A stretch of DNA of 64,000 nt from Musa acuminata AAA Group (taxonomy: Eukaryota; Streptophyta; Magnoliopsida; Zingiberales; Musaceae). Where the stretch lies: the NCBI RefSeq assembly GCF_036884655.1, contig NC_088342.1, forward strand, positions 11,092,001-11,156,000. Reading direction: 5' to 3'. Of the stretch, positions 23,435-36,469 are shown in pieces. Numbering within the stretch: position 1 is the first letter of the stretch; the number at the start of each line of letters is the position of its first letter. The translations under genes and the position numbers were made by a program. Under the pieces are notes generated by a model. The model had not been told where the DNA came from. It saw only the letters and a program-made list of their open reading frames with translations, and did no database searches.

Positions 23435-26400
23435 ATGGATCCTTCTGGATCGAGCTCGGAAGGTCCCGGGGGGAAGCCGCCGGCGCGGCCGCAGAAGCCC
23501 GGCCCTTGGCCGCCCCGGATCGAGCCCTTCTTTGCCAACAAGGACCACAACCCTTGGGAGCTCATGTCCTGGGCCAGGCGCACCGGCTTCAACCCCAACC
23601 ACTCCGGCGAGACCGCCAGCGTCGTCAGCGACAGGGACGCCGCCGACGAGCAGAACTCCGCCCGAGGTCTGGATTTGGAGAGGGGGATCCGCCGCCGAGG
23701 GGACGGAGTGCCGAGGAAGCCCGAGATCGAGCCAGTGGCAGGCCGCGGGAGGACCAATAGGGGGGTCGAGATCGGCCCGATGGTGCCGGGTCCGGGAGCT
23801 GGGCCGGCAGCGAGGAGCGAGAAGGAGAAGAGGAAAGTTGGGGTCGAGCCACCGGCGGTGGGGTTGAAGGATGAGAGGAGAGAGGCTGGAGAGGAGACTC
23901 CGTTAAGAATTAAGAGTGACGGACCGGAGGGTAACGGACACGGGAACGGGGCTGCTGCAATTTCTCTCGTTAAAGCTGATGAGGATTCGAGGAAGGAGGC
24001 GGGGAAAGATGAGAGGGAAGTGGGGAAAGATGAGAGGGAAGTGGAAATCGACTTCTTTTCGGATGGGCAAGATCCTGAGGATCTTTCTGGGTACAAGCCA
24101 CCGTCGGGGTTTCGAGCCGGTGTGACCGAAAACCCTGGTCTTGGTAAGTGCGCTTTCCCTGTTGTTTTTCCCTGCCTTTTCTTCAGCTCTACTGTGTCCC
24201 TTCCGACGGAGATAAACAACTTCAAAATCTGCTGGAAAGGGAATCGGAACGACATGATTTGCAGCATTGTGTTATATAACATTCAATCGTCCTCGCGCAT
24301 TTATTTCACAAGTACAAAAGCCAACATTGTTTACTTGCCACTTAATTATCTTGATGTTTTGGTTGCATGCTGATAAGTCTGAATTGCTATATAATCCATG
24401 GTTTTCATAACTTACTTTGTGGTTCTTTTCCTGTTTTATGAGGAAAAGGAGAAATATGTGCTTGTTTCCAAATCTCCAATGCTCTTGAATTTGTTAATTT
24501 CTTACTCTGTATACTTATTGCAGTGCCTCTAATTTTTTATGGCATACAACATTACTTATCATTGGCTGGTTCACTTGTGTTCATCCCTTTGATCATGGTG
24601 CCAACCATGGGTGGTACTGATGTAAGAAAATTTTCTTCAGTGGTTTCCACATTTGAGCATAATTCTAAAGTTTGTAGTAAGACTGGAAAGTTAATTCTGG
24701 CAGGAGGAGACTGCTACTGTGATTTCCACCATGCTATTAGTTTCTGGTATCACGACAATAATGCATTCCTACTTTGGCAGCAGGCTTCCGTTGGTCCAAG
24801 GAAGCTCCTTTGTTTATCTGGCTCCTGCTTTGGTAATCATTAATTCTGAAGAGTTCCGCAATCTTAGTGAAAATGTAAGTTTCTATTTCTGTTAATTATT
24901 CTTCTTTGTGCTCAGCTTCTCCTATCTCGTGGTAAATATTATTAACATTTTCCTTACCTATGAGTCTGATTCCGTAGTTGATTTCTTTCTTCATATCAAT
25001 TGCTTAGACATGGACTTCATGCAAAACTTGCAGATTTGACTGATAGATACCATTGCAAAAAGAAAATATAACTTAAACTGATTGTCATTGATCCAAAGAC
25101 CTTTCTCAAAGTGTAGCAAAGTTATCATATGAACCTACGATCATCAAGCTAAAATGCAGATCTAGTAATATCTATTAGTAGACATGTTGTTAATTGAATA
25201 AACATCTTGTGTCTAATGTTATTTTTCAGCATGAGTGTGATATTATCTTGAAAAATATGGTTTTGATACTACAAAATGACAACCAAGTAATTTTCATGAT
25301 CATCTATTACCTCACTAACCTCTACCACTGTGGAGTTTTTTTTCCTGTAGCAGAAATGTTTTAGCTATTGCTAGACACATAGGACTTATGTGTATGAATT
25401 TTGTCTTAAACATAGATGGAGAATGATTATGTTACCATCAGAACACTTATATGGATGACCACTCCATCAATTCAAACTCAACAGAACAAGGGCACTTAAA
25501 AAATGAAGAACTTCAATTTCATTTTAGTAGCATTCTTACAGGAAATTTGCCTTGTGGAATATCTAACAACATGCATAGATGATTAACATTTCACTTGGCC
25601 TATTGCATCTCACTTCAATCTTGCAACTCCTGTTTAGACTTACTCATGAGACTTATAATGATTAGCCTGAACTTCTCTTGATAGTCATAACTATGAGATC
25701 CATTTTATGATCTTGCATGGGGTCAACTCTTGCAATCAGTAGAATTTAATGTCATTTTTGCCCACTTCATAACTATGAGACCCATTTCTTCATGTACTTC
25801 TTTTTTTAGGAGAACAATAGTGCCTGAATAGAAGTTTGAGCCAGTTTGGTGTTTGTTTCCTCTTGGTTAAGTAATTGAAGTTATTCATCTAGATTTGTTT
25901 CTTCCCAATACTCGAAATTTAATGAGAATTCAAACAATCCTATGAGTTGAGGGGTGCACAAGATTATTGATGCTGCAACCAAAGCTAGCATGGAAGCATT
26001 AAAGAGACAGCAGAGATGCTTAAGGAAAAACATTACCTGTAGCACGTTACTCGAGAAAGTTTCTATGTAACTGACACCTGTATCTTGCAAGAGTCCAACA
26101 AAGAGATAAAAATGATGTAGATGTGGTGGTGGTTCAGTTTTACAATCATACACCTAGTGGTTCACCTTGCAGTTCCTGTTTTATAGGGACTCCTAAATAA
26201 GACATATACTAGACGTAACATTACTGGAACAGGAGACTCATGTAAAACTAACACGAACTTTTAATAATTTATTTTTGTTCTAATTAATCTGCTATCAAAT
26301 GAAGTGATTAATAACCTGATTAATGAGCAGTGATTTTATCAATGATTTTAGCTATCTTTATCCATTAGCAACAAGGCTTGCTGAGTCTTGTTGTTATTTG

Positions 26401-29400
26401 CTAAGTAAAGCATACTGTCTTTTTTTAGTTTTTCTACCCCCATGGATACTGTGGTTTACTAATACTTATTTATCTTTTGTACAAACTGGAAACTAAGTGG
26501 TACAACGGACTTGATTTGGATTTTGAGTTGAATCCTCTTATTTTTCATTCATGGCACCTCCATTGTGTTGTTTGATTAAGCATTCACTGTTTTGATCAAA
26601 TGCAGAAGTTTAAGCACATAATGAGAGAACTACAAGGGGCTATACTTGTTGGTTCAGTTTTTCAAGCAGTTTTGGGATACAGTGGCCTGATGTCACTTCT
26701 TCTGAGGTAATCTGTATGAGCTATCTGCAATAACTTCTATATTTTCATTATTAAAAAGAAAAATCCATAAAACTTGTTATTTTTAGCAACAGCTATGAAA
26801 CACATAAAGAATATTTGATAGAGTGGTTGAGTACCTAAGAAAGCTTTGTTAGTAATAATAGAAAGAGATCCACTGGCCCTTAGGTTGACTGGTAATGATA
26901 CCGTCAATTACCCACAACCGGAATTCAATGGTGGACAAGATCCTTGTAGCCCACCTCAACTGGTTTCAACTAGTTCAGACTTTACAACTTAAGAAACACA
27001 GGAAGGGCCTAAAAGCAAGTAATATCTAGTAATCCATGTCTGTATATCTGGCTATTATTTGCTTTCCAAAGAAAATTTCTTATTGCTTCCTAAATAGTGA
27101 AGCAAATAGTGCCCATCTCTTGCAATCTGGAAGCAGGAGTGTGATAGGATCATTGCTGGCAAGAGTCTTGGAAAATAACAAAGTAGTTAGGTGAAGTGCC
27201 TAATTAGTTTGGCAATTTGTTCTATGAACAAAGATAGTTAACTAGAAGAATAAAAGACAAAACAGATTGATTAATTAGCTTTAGCTCTATATGACCCAAT
27301 ATCTGTAACACATTTTTTCACCGAATAAATGAACAGACTCTATTTGTGCTACTCGCAGCTGGGAAAATTTTTCACTCCAGGGTGTTACTGTAAACACTGT
27401 TGTAGTTCCTTCACTTCGTTCACTGATATATTTTACTGTAATGTTGCCTTTAATCGAAGATTGAGATTGACCTAAAATATATTCAAAATGCTGTAAGCAA
27501 CAAAATAAAATTTAGGTGTTGGGCAAGAAAGCACAAAGTGAAGTGTAGCTCATTATCATGATATTTTGTATTTCTTGAATCGTAAGAATCATGATTTTTG
27601 GCCAAGCTTCTATACTCTATGGAACATGACCAGGTTTATGATTAGATGATTTTGAGTTCATTATTGAAGAAATAGTCCTCTTATGAACTACATTGTGTTT
27701 CTAATATGATAGAAACCAATCGACATGTGGCATACTTTTGTTTACTGGAAAATGTTTTTTACACGTGTCCTAGGCAACCCATCTCAGAACAAGTAGTGGT
27801 CAGATTTCCTTAGGATGATAGAATGCATGCAAAATGCCTGAGAGAGACAGTAATCAACCAAAAAAGGATATGTTTAAGGCAGAAACTGGAGAGAAGCTAA
27901 TGCATTGGTCATTTCCTTGATTGGGAAATATTTTGAAGGCCCTCATATGCTTCCCTTACTTTTAATTATTCATAGAATTGTTCCATTTGGCAAAAATTAT
28001 ACCTTGCCAACTTTATTTTGGTCTACAGGTTAATAAATCCAGTGGTAGTTGCTCCAACAGTGGCTGTAGTAGGGTTGGCCTTCTTCAGCTATGGTTTTCC
28101 TCAAGCTGGGAGTTGCGTGGAAATAAGCATTCCCTTAATTTTATTGGTTCTAATTTTCACTTTGGTAAGGAATTTGCAAGCAGTATCTCGGGATTTTGTT
28201 TTGCAAGCATTGAGCTTTGCCTCCCAATGTGTCTATTTTGCTGCTTAAATGTGCAAGAAATCTTATTAGTCAATCTTCTTTCTTTACTCCTTTAAGTAGA
28301 CATGTTTGCTTCTAGAGAATGATCATAATTGTTTTGTCATTCTTGCCTAATTGCAGTATCTCAGAAGAATATCCTTATTTGGGAATCGTATATTCTTAAT
28401 TTATGCGGTATAAATCTCTTCATGATGTATTTTATACTTCTTCTTTTTTTCTCTAATTTGTTGTTATATATAACTTTTGCAAACATAATAACACAGAGTT
28501 GTTGCTTCTTTTATTGTTAGGTTCCGCTCAGCGTTGCCATTGTGTGGGCATATGCATTCTTTCTGACAGCAGGTGGGGCTTATAACTATAAGGGTTGCAG
28601 CTCAAATATACCAAGTTCAAACATCTTATCAGATAGGTGTAGAAGACATGAAATTACTATGAAGCGTTGTCGAACTGATGTTTCTAATGCCTGGAGGGCT
28701 GCTGCTTGGGTCAGGGTTCCTTATCCATTCCAGTGGGGCTTTCCCACCTTCCATTTCAGAACATCACTTATCATGGTCATAGTATCACTGGTTGCATCAG
28801 TTGACTCGGTGAGTGGCTTTTCTGTATGGTTAATTGAACTGGGAGAACTTAAATGTTATTGAAGGAATTAAGCACACTCAAGCACTGACTACATGGCAGT
28901 TGTATGATTATAACAAATTGATTACGACTAACTAATTCCTTTTCTATTTAGAAAATCTTAAGCGTCTTTTCAATATAAATTTGTGCATGTGTTCCCATTC
29001 ATTTTTTTGTGGCAACTCACTATAGTAGTCAAGATATTGCTCTCTGTATATCCGTGCATCATCAAGCCTTTGCACCATGAAAAGGCTTTTATGTGGCTTC
29101 ATGCTATTAATTTCTGAAAAATTTAGAGTGCCTTGCACTTTCAGTAGGTACTTCTGGCTTATCTTTTGTCATCTAAACGCTAGATTATCCTCTTCCCCGT
29201 TGTGAAAGCTGAGGTTTAACTTTGTGGTTTGTTTGACTTGACTATTTATGATGTGTTTGTAAGAGGAAAAATGATCCAGAAAAAGGCTTCTTCTGCTTTG
29301 TAACATTTCTTTAAATCAACTCATCCAGGTCGGGACATACCATGCTACATCCTTGCTAGTGAACTTGAGTCCTCCAACACCTGGAGTTGTTAGCAGGGGA

Positions 29401-30540
29401 ATAGGCTTGGAAGGGTTTGCAAGTATATTGGCTGGACTCTGGGGTACTGGAACTGGATCGACAACAATAACCGAGAATATACATACCATTGACGTCACTA
29501 GGGTAGCAAGCAGAAAGGCCCTGGAGTTTGGAGCATCATTACTAATTCTCTTCTCATTTGTAGGTAAGCTACTTCCTGCTATAAAGTAATCTTGATGTGC
29601 AAATGAAATTACTCTCATTTTCTTTTCCATCCTATGCACTTATTATTTCTTGCCAATATTCTCATATTTCACTTTCTTTTCAGGAAAGATTGGTGCTCTC
29701 CTTGCTTCCATTCCACTTGCGCTGGCTGCTTCTGTTCTTTGCTTCACATGGGCATTAATAGTGGCACTCGGTCTTTCTACTTTACAGTATACTCAAACTG
29801 CAAGTTCAAGGAATATAATTATTGTTGGATTTACTTTATTCATCTCTTTTTCAATTCCTGCATATTTTCAACAGTATGAACCCAATTCCAGCCTCATTCT
29901 ACCAAGCTATCTTGTGCCTTATGGGGCAGCTTCAAATGGACCAGTCCATACTAGCAGTGAAGGGGTAAGGCTTTGGCATGCTTACCTGTAATTTGCCTTT
30001 TTTTTGTGGCCTACCAAAGACTCTCTGCAGAGATTATTACATGAATGGATGACAACATTACATTAGTTGCCAACTCAATTCTCTAGAATCTGCTAACCTG
30101 TAAGTAAATATGTTGTTTGTATGCTAACCTGTAAGTAAATACGTCTCTAAAAGTCCAGTACTTTTCTGTTTGGTCAGTTATTTATAAAGCACCAACGAGA
30201 TGGCATGAAATATAAGAAAGATTAAAGGGATTATTATGCTAATTTATAACTAGATACTCCACCTTTTTAATTTTTTTTCTTTCAGTTCTATTTCTAACTT
30301 ATTTCCTAATGTTTGCAGTTCAATTTTGCACTGAATGGTCTTTTATCACTTAACATGGTGGTGGCATTCCTTGTGGCATTTATACTCGACAACACGGTTC
30401 CTGGTAGCAGACAGGAAAGAGGGGTATATATATGGTCAGATAGTAAGAGACTAGACACTGATTCATCTTCTCTTGAACCCTATTCTTTGCCTGCAAAAGT
30501 TAGACGCTACTTCTGGTGGGCTAAATGGGTTGGTTTGTGA
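23435..30540 (+). CDS. NAT12: Nucleobase-ascorbate transporter, NAT11/NAT12 type (10 exons)
   Basis: Exons 23435-24143, 24524-24621, 24704-24874, 26606-26706, 28029-28164, 28357-28407, 28521-28808, 29329-29563, 29684-29964 and 30319-30540, all with GT/AG borders and a joined frame of 763 residues. Exon 1 encodes a soluble, Pro/Gly/charge-rich N-terminus (residues 1-236, with KPGPWPP and SWARRTGF as in the NAT11/12 clade). The rest is a polytopic membrane domain of the nucleobase-cation symporter-2/NAT family. The QH motif of the first transmembrane helix is at 245-246, and the signature region reads GLWGTGTGSTTITEN at about 555-568, where classical members have NxGxxxxT. The C-terminus has DNTVPGSRQERGVY. 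The family transports xanthine, uracil or ascorbate; plant NAT11/12 substrates are not well defined and it probably acts at the plasma membrane. Exon 1 is markedly GC-rich and contains a 21-bp exact duplication. No break was seen. Confidence 0.93.
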
Positions 30541-31274
30541 TCTGACACCCGTGAAGTCTCATCAACCTACCAAGCTCAGCCCAGCCATGTCAACCCCTCT
30601 TGTGACATATTCTTGCTGTTTGATCATCATAGAATATGCTGGAATCATTATATAAATTTTAGTTATTCCTATACCCAGTCACAAGTAAGCTGAGGGTGGA
30701 CTTGGGAGTCTTGTTTTGTTCACTCTCCTTTGATACTACCTCATTTGAGGATCTGCCGGGTCTGAGCTAGAATAACAAGGTGCTCCAAATTCAGTTGCCA
30801 ATAGGAGAATGCAGCTATTGTTCTATCAGTTATTTATAAGGTGGCTGCTATTTTGCCCACCAATGATTTGTTGTGTATGTTACCTTATAGATTTAGACAT
30901 CCACTATTGAGGGGGATGAGAAAAGAAAAGATACCAGGATGTAAAAGTTTTCAGAATGATGATTGAGATGTGTTTTTGCACACTAACATGACAGTTGTGT
31001 TCATTTATCTTCCAGAAAAAAAAAAGCCAGGTTGCTTCTTGCTGTTAAATAAACATATATGGGGGGAGACAGGAAATGGTGCATTAAATGTAATATAAAG
31101 AATGACATATTGCAAAGCTTCACTGTATTTTCTTTTCTAAAAAACATAAATTTATTTCTTTTAAGGTTCTATAACAATAAATCTCTTGCTTGTTAAAAAT
31201 AAAGGAGTATAGGCCTAAAGGTCAATAGAACTTAAAACTTGTTGATTCTAGTAAAATTTGCTAACCAGTTAGCA

Positions 31275-31276
<2 letters not shown>
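30541..31276 (+). other. 3' UTR and downstream region of the NAT gene
   Basis: AT-rich with no ORF of note. Possible polyadenylation signals are aataaa at about 31047 (ttaaataaacat) and later. The 3' end is not fixed by sequence alone. Confidence 0.5.

Positions 31277-31357
<81 letters not shown>
31277..31357. repeat. Compound (CT)22-(AT)18 microsatellite
   Basis: CT dinucleotides at 31277-31320 change without a gap into AT dinucleotides at 31321-31357. Confidence 0.97.
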
Positions 31358-31358
<1 letters not shown>

Positions 31359-31597
31359 TCGATATAATATTCAATGAAATATTATAAAATATGCATGACA
31401 TCTCTTGTTATATTGAGTAATTCTAAGGATGGATCCACCTTTGTAATAACGATGCAAATGATTATTTCTTAATCTATCTGATGATAAGTTTAATCACTCC
31501 AAAGCGATTTGGATACATTCCATGATTGTCACCATCTCACTCAATCTTCATCCGAATAAAAAAAATCCTCCTGCAGCCAAACAAATATCATTATTAG

Positions 31598-32174
31598 TGA
31601 TACGGTATATGTTAAGCCTAGCCACATCACCACCAATGCCCCATCACGCCATAGCCAGGTTAGCAGGAGAACTCTCCCACGTGCTAGTCAAGACTCATAC
31701 CAAGGCATTCCTTGGTACGTCCCATCCCGGAAAGCTCGGGACGGCGCCGTATGGTGCCGCCCCCCCCCTCTCCCCGAGGATCGATCGCCACGCAAAACCC
31801 GCGTACAGCCAACCCTTGTATAGTAGTATAAGAACCCCTGGCCAGCATCTGGCCAGGGGGAGCTGAAAAATAGGAACCAAACGCTAACTTACTTGTCGAG
31901 GGGCCACAGTCGGTAACCACCTGACGGGGGCCTTCTGTGTAGGAAAGCAGTTACGCTTGAGGCGAGATCATCCCAATCGAGAGAGGTGTTTTTCCTCTTG
32001 ACGCACCAACTAGCATCCCGACGGAGAGACGTCAATCAATATTCCAGTGCCGACGCCCCGTCCTAAGGGCATGACCGACCTCGACAGATAGCTCAACCGA
32101 TCGAAGACTCCCAACATCGGCCCGTAGACCAGGCCGTGCTGACTCATCAGCCACGATGCATTAGTTCCTCAACA
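31598..32174 (+). repeat. 5' LTR of the Tat-type element
   Basis: Begins TGATAC and ends CTCAACA. A TATA-like tagtagtataagaaccc is at about 31825-31841, with ggccagcatctggccag just after it (a short palindrome near the expected R start). R-U5 from there to 32174 matches the right LTR. The U3 part (31598-31820) does not contain the 93-bp repeats found at the right end. Confidence 0.75.
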
Positions 32175-32659
32175 TTTTTGACGCTAGAAGGAGGGCCATG
32201 TTGTAGGAGCATCCCACAGGAGCTCTTCCCAAGGGAGAACTACCAACCGGTCACCCCCTTACCGAACTCAGAGATCAGCCACCCCCCATCCTTAGAGACG
32301 GAGGAATCCCAGCCCCGACGCCAGATCACTACTGGCGCCTGTTTAACGATCCAGGGTTTTCTCCCCCTGGACACACCATGGGACCCTCGGTCATTTCGCT
32401 TGAGGCGTTCCTCGGCCTGACCAAGCAGGTATAGGGCTTGGCAGGAATGATGCAGACGATCATCTCGCTCATACCACAGATCGTGCAACTCGCAACTCCC
32501 CCAACCGACCCGACATAGCAAAGGCCAAGCGAGGAGCAACTTGGGACGGCAGAAACCCGAGAACAAACAGCAAACCTGAGAGGACTACCTGAGCAGAGCA
32601 CGCCCGCACCCTACCGGATTGCTCCGCCCCACCCCGAGCCAAACACCATATCGTCCGAC

Positions 32660-33610
32660 TTGGCAGACAACTCATTCAGGATCCAGTTGTCCTGGGTCAA
32701 CCGACGCTTGGATGAGTTCCAGCGTGAATTCCAGAAGTTACAGGGCAATATAGGCGAAGGCAGCTCGGATGGATCCCCCTTTACTCAGGAGATACAAGAC
32801 AAGCCTGTGCCACTCAACTTCAGGCTATTGACATTGGAAACGTACGATGGCGACTCCGACCCCACAGAGCATGTCATCGTATTTCAGGCTCAGATGGCCC
32901 TCTATGGCACCTCCGATGCCCTAGGCATTCCCGACCACCTTCCGAGGACTGGCACTAGCATGGTTCAGCCGACTGCACCTGTACTCGATCTCATCCTTTG
33001 AATAGCTTGCAAGGGAATTGGAGCAAAACTTCCTAGACAGTGTGCAGCCCAAGCCTTCCATTGCCACCCTACTCGCGTTATCTCAACACGAGGGCGAACT
33101 GCTCTCCCAATTCGTGGCATGCTTTGTCGCTGAAATCCGGGGATTCCTGGATGCTCACCCTTCTTTAATCATGCAGGCGTTCCCGATGGGCTTGAGGCCC
33201 TCGAGGTTCTTTTGGTTGCTCATTGAGAAGTTGCCCGCGACCATCCCCGAGATTCTCCAGCATGCCAACTAGTACATCGCCGTTGAAGCCCTAATGGCAG
33301 GAAGGCGTGAGGACAACAAGAGGCTGAGGGTGGAGCAAGCTTGAGGAGCGGCTTCGACGCCCTCATCGCAACCTCGCAAGAGGCCCGATTTGCCCGAGCT
33401 GTTACTCCCGAGGCCCCCACCTCTGCCTCCGAATACGTTCCGTACCGAAATCTTTCTCCAGATCAAGGAGACTACGGCCATGACATGGAAGACTGCCACA
33501 ACCTCCAAAACCAAATTGAGGAGCTAATCCGAAGAGGTCATCTCGAGCGCTATCTCAAGGAACCCCGAGAAGCAACACCGTGCCCCCGGGGACTTGTCGA
33601 GAGGTAGATC
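32660..33610 (+). pseudogene. gag of the Tat-type element
   Basis: An open start at 32660 (MADNSFRIQLSWVNRRLDEF) leads to the Tat gag core (YDGDSDPTEHVIVFQAQMAL). A frameshift at about 32920 moves coding to another frame. The ORF at 33018-33272 resumes with EQNFLDSVQPKPS and MGLRPSRFFWLLIEKLP, then a stop at 33270 interrupts RANxYIAxEAL. A CCHC-like end is not recognisable. Gag packages the element RNA into virus-like particles; this copy is broken at several points. Confidence 0.85.
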
Positions 33611-33709
33611 AACATCATTACTGGGGGATCGACAGCCGGCAGCAACAACTAGATGGCGAGAAAGGCCTACGCTTGAAGCACGGTGGAAAAATGCCCCTAA
33701 CCCAAGCTC

Positions 33710-34130
33710 GAGCCCGAAATCACTTTCGGAGCCGAGGAGGTCGAGCGCTCCCATCATAACGACGCTTTTGTGATCTCCATCTGGATCGCTAATGCTCGGG
33801 TCAAAAAGGTAATGGTCGACATGTTATACCTCGATGCCTTCAAGAAGCTCGGCTTGACCAAGGAGGACCTCACTACCATGAACTCGGCACTCGCTGGATT
33901 TACTGGAGATTCCATCTCCTCGCTCGGGACCACCACACTCCACGTCACCATCGGAGAAGAGCCGAGAACCAAGACGATGATGACCACCTTCATGGTAGTC
34001 GATCTGCCCTCAGCCTATAATGTCATCCTTGGCTGCCCAACGCTCAACAAACTGAAAGTGGTAGTTTCCACGTACCACTGGGCCATCAAATTTTCGACTT
34101 CGACGGGGGTTGGGGAGTCTTGAAGCAATC
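33710..34130 (+). pseudogene. Aspartic protease of the Tat-type element, active site deleted
   Basis: ORF 33770-34123 reads VISIWIANARVKKVMVD then directly MLYLDAFKKLGLTKEDL. The family normally has an Asp-Thr-Gly-Ser active-site stretch of about six to eight residues between these two blocks, and it is missing here in frame. The second half (DLPSAYNVILGCPTLNKLK) is normal for gypsy proteases. The protein could not have been active, so particles could not have been matured by this copy. Confidence 0.85.
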
Positions 34131-34389
34131 CGGGAGAATCAAGGCGGTGCTACCTTACAACACTTACACTCCCAAAGAAGTCACACCCCTGTCAAGTCCC
34201 AGATCCCCGTGAAGGAGCCATGGCTTCGATGCATCTGAGTCCCCCGAGCAACTCACCGAGGTACCCTTGAAAAGGAACCAGCCTGATTTGACCATAAAAA
34301 TTGGAATGACACTCCCCGAAGCAAATCAGCACTAGCTCATTGATTTCTTGAGGGAAAATGCTAATGTGTTTGCATGGTCCCCCAAGGAG

Positions 34390-35200
34390 ATGCCCGGGAT
34401 CGACCTAGGGGTGACCCAACACTAGCTCAACATTGACCCCGAGGCTAGGCTGGTGAAGCAAAGGCCAAGGAAGTTCACTCCCGACCGGCAAAAGGTGATC
34501 GGCGATGAGGTCGACCACCTTAAAGAGGCAGGATTTATTACAGAGGTGAAAAACCCTCGGTGGCTGTTGAATATAGTCCTCGTTAAGAAACCCAATGGAA
34601 GCTAGAGGATATGCGTTGATTACATCGATCTCAACCGGGCATACCCCAAAGACTGTTATCCACTCCCAAGGATAGACCAACTGGTCAACGCCACCGTAGG
34701 CTATGAACTCCTTACATTTATGGATGCATTCTCGAGCTACAACCAAATCCGGATGGCACCACAAGATCAAGAGAACAATGCCTTCATCACCGACGGAGGA
34801 GTGTATTGCTACAAAGTAATGCCTTTCAGCCTAAAAAATGCTAAGGTGACCTACCAAAGAATGGTCGACAAGCTATTCAAACAACAGCTCGGGAGGAACA
34901 TGGAAGTGTATGTGGACTGCATGATCATGAAGAGCAAGGCTGTAAGCACACACTTGGCCGACCTGGCGGAGACATTCCAAATGCTCAAGTAGTTCAACAT
35001 GCTCTTGAATCCCGTGAAGTGCGTCTTCGGGGTTAGCTCGGGAAAATTTCTCGGTTTCGTAATCCACCAGAGAGGGATAGATTCCAACCTAGAAAAGGTT
35101 CGAGCCATAACCAAGATGCATCCCCCTTCACTCGATCAAGGAGGTGCAGTGCCTCGTTGTGAAGTTGGCGGCACTCAGTAGGTTCGTGTCGCGATCAAGC
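34390..35200 (+). pseudogene. Reverse transcriptase of the Tat-type element
   Basis: Readable blocks are RPRKFTPDRQKVIGDEVDHL, VDYIDLNRAYPKDCYPLPRI, TFMDAFSSYNQIRMAPQD and MVDKLFKQQLGRNMEVYVDC. The last is the catalytic YxDD box with the second Asp changed to Cys. Stops occur at about 34425, 34603 and 34990, and a frameshift at about 35140. The enzyme copies element RNA into DNA; the changed catalytic residue and stops make this copy dead. Confidence 0.88.
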
Positions 35201-35209
35201 GACAAGTGC

Positions 35210-36130
35210 CTCCCCTTCTTCTGGGCTCTACAGCAGGCCGACAGCTTCACATGGACCCCGGAATATGAGGAAGCCTTTGAAAAGTTAAATGCATGCCTCA
35301 CTCGCTTGCCCCGACTCGCCTCGCCCGAGCCGGGCGAGACCCTCGGTCTTTACTTGGCGGCCTCGGCGTAGGCAGTCAGCTCGGTGTTAACTCAAGAAAT
35401 GCCACCAACACAACAATATGTCTATTATGTCAACCACGTTCTCGTCGGGCCCGAGGTGTAGTATTCCCCGATCGAGAAGCTGAACCTCGCATTGATAAAG
35501 ACGACCTGAAAGCTACGACTATATTTCCAAGCTCACACGATCAAAGTGATAACCGACCAACCGTTGTGGAAAATCCTCTCTAAATTCGATGCGTCGGGTC
35601 GAATGCTGCGATGGTTGGTCGAGCTCGATGAATTCGACATTCAATACTCCCCCAGAACGGCCATCAAAGCCTAGGTACTGGCTAACTTCATCTCCGAGCT
35701 GACTCCTGAAGATCATGTTATTGGACAAGGGCACAACGAGAACATATGGACCCTGCATATAGATAGCTCGGCCACTACCGACGTGGCCGAGGTTAGACTT
35801 ATCCTCAAAAGCCCATCCAGAGAAACTTACAAGAGATCGCTTTGATTACAATTCCGGGCCACCAACAATGAGGCCGAGTATGAGGCGCTACTCCATAGCT
35901 TGCGCCTCACCCTGGAGATGCATGTGGGCAACCTCGAGGTCTTTAGCAACTCCCAACTAGTGATGGGACATGTCAATGAGAGCTATGAAGCTCAAGACCT
36001 GACTATGGCATTATACCTGATAGAAGTGAAACGGCTCGCCCATCGCTTCAACCGCCTCTCGATCACGAGTACCTCGAGTGCAGAACACGTAGGCCGATGC
36101 GTTGGCCAGATCGACCTCCGCTCGTAGCCT
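35210..36130 (+). pseudogene. RNase H region of the Tat-type element
   Basis: The RT connection (WTPEYEEAFEKLNACLT at about 35255) leads to the tether domain with frameshifts. An RNase H-like block follows: IDSSATTDVAEVRLILKSPS at about 35760, ATNNEAEYEALLHSLRL at about 35855, and NSQLVMGHVNESYEAQD at about 35945. The first catalytic Asp context reads DSSATTD. A stop near 35843 breaks the frame. Confidence 0.8.
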
Positions 36131-36469
36131 GGTGGCAACCCCAGTAACTGAATCCGTAATGACACCAACAATACCAACCCACAGCGTCACCGAAATAGAG
36201 GTCTCGCCGATCTGGATGGAAGAAATCCTCCGCTTCAAGGAGGACGGGATGCAGCCCGACGACTTGATGGTCACAAGATGACTGAGGTGAACCCAAGCCA
36301 GGTACTGCATGGTTGGTGGAAAGTTGTACCGAAGGGATTTCTCTCAACCTCTCTTGCGTTATCTCACGCCATCAAAAGCTGAAACGGTCCTCGTCGAACT
36401 CCACGGGGGAATTTGTGGTGAACACATCGGAGGATGAACCTTGGCCTTCAAGACCCTCAGACAGGGGTA

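Noticed and set aside
23386..24282. 298-codon minus-strand ORF over NAT exon 1
   Set aside because: Shadow of the GC-rich exon; the plus frame carries the family N-terminus and splices correctly to exon 2.
32240..32675. Minus-strand ORFs in the gypsy leader
   Set aside because: Lie between PBS and gag, with no recognisable domain and no homologue in the older relic.
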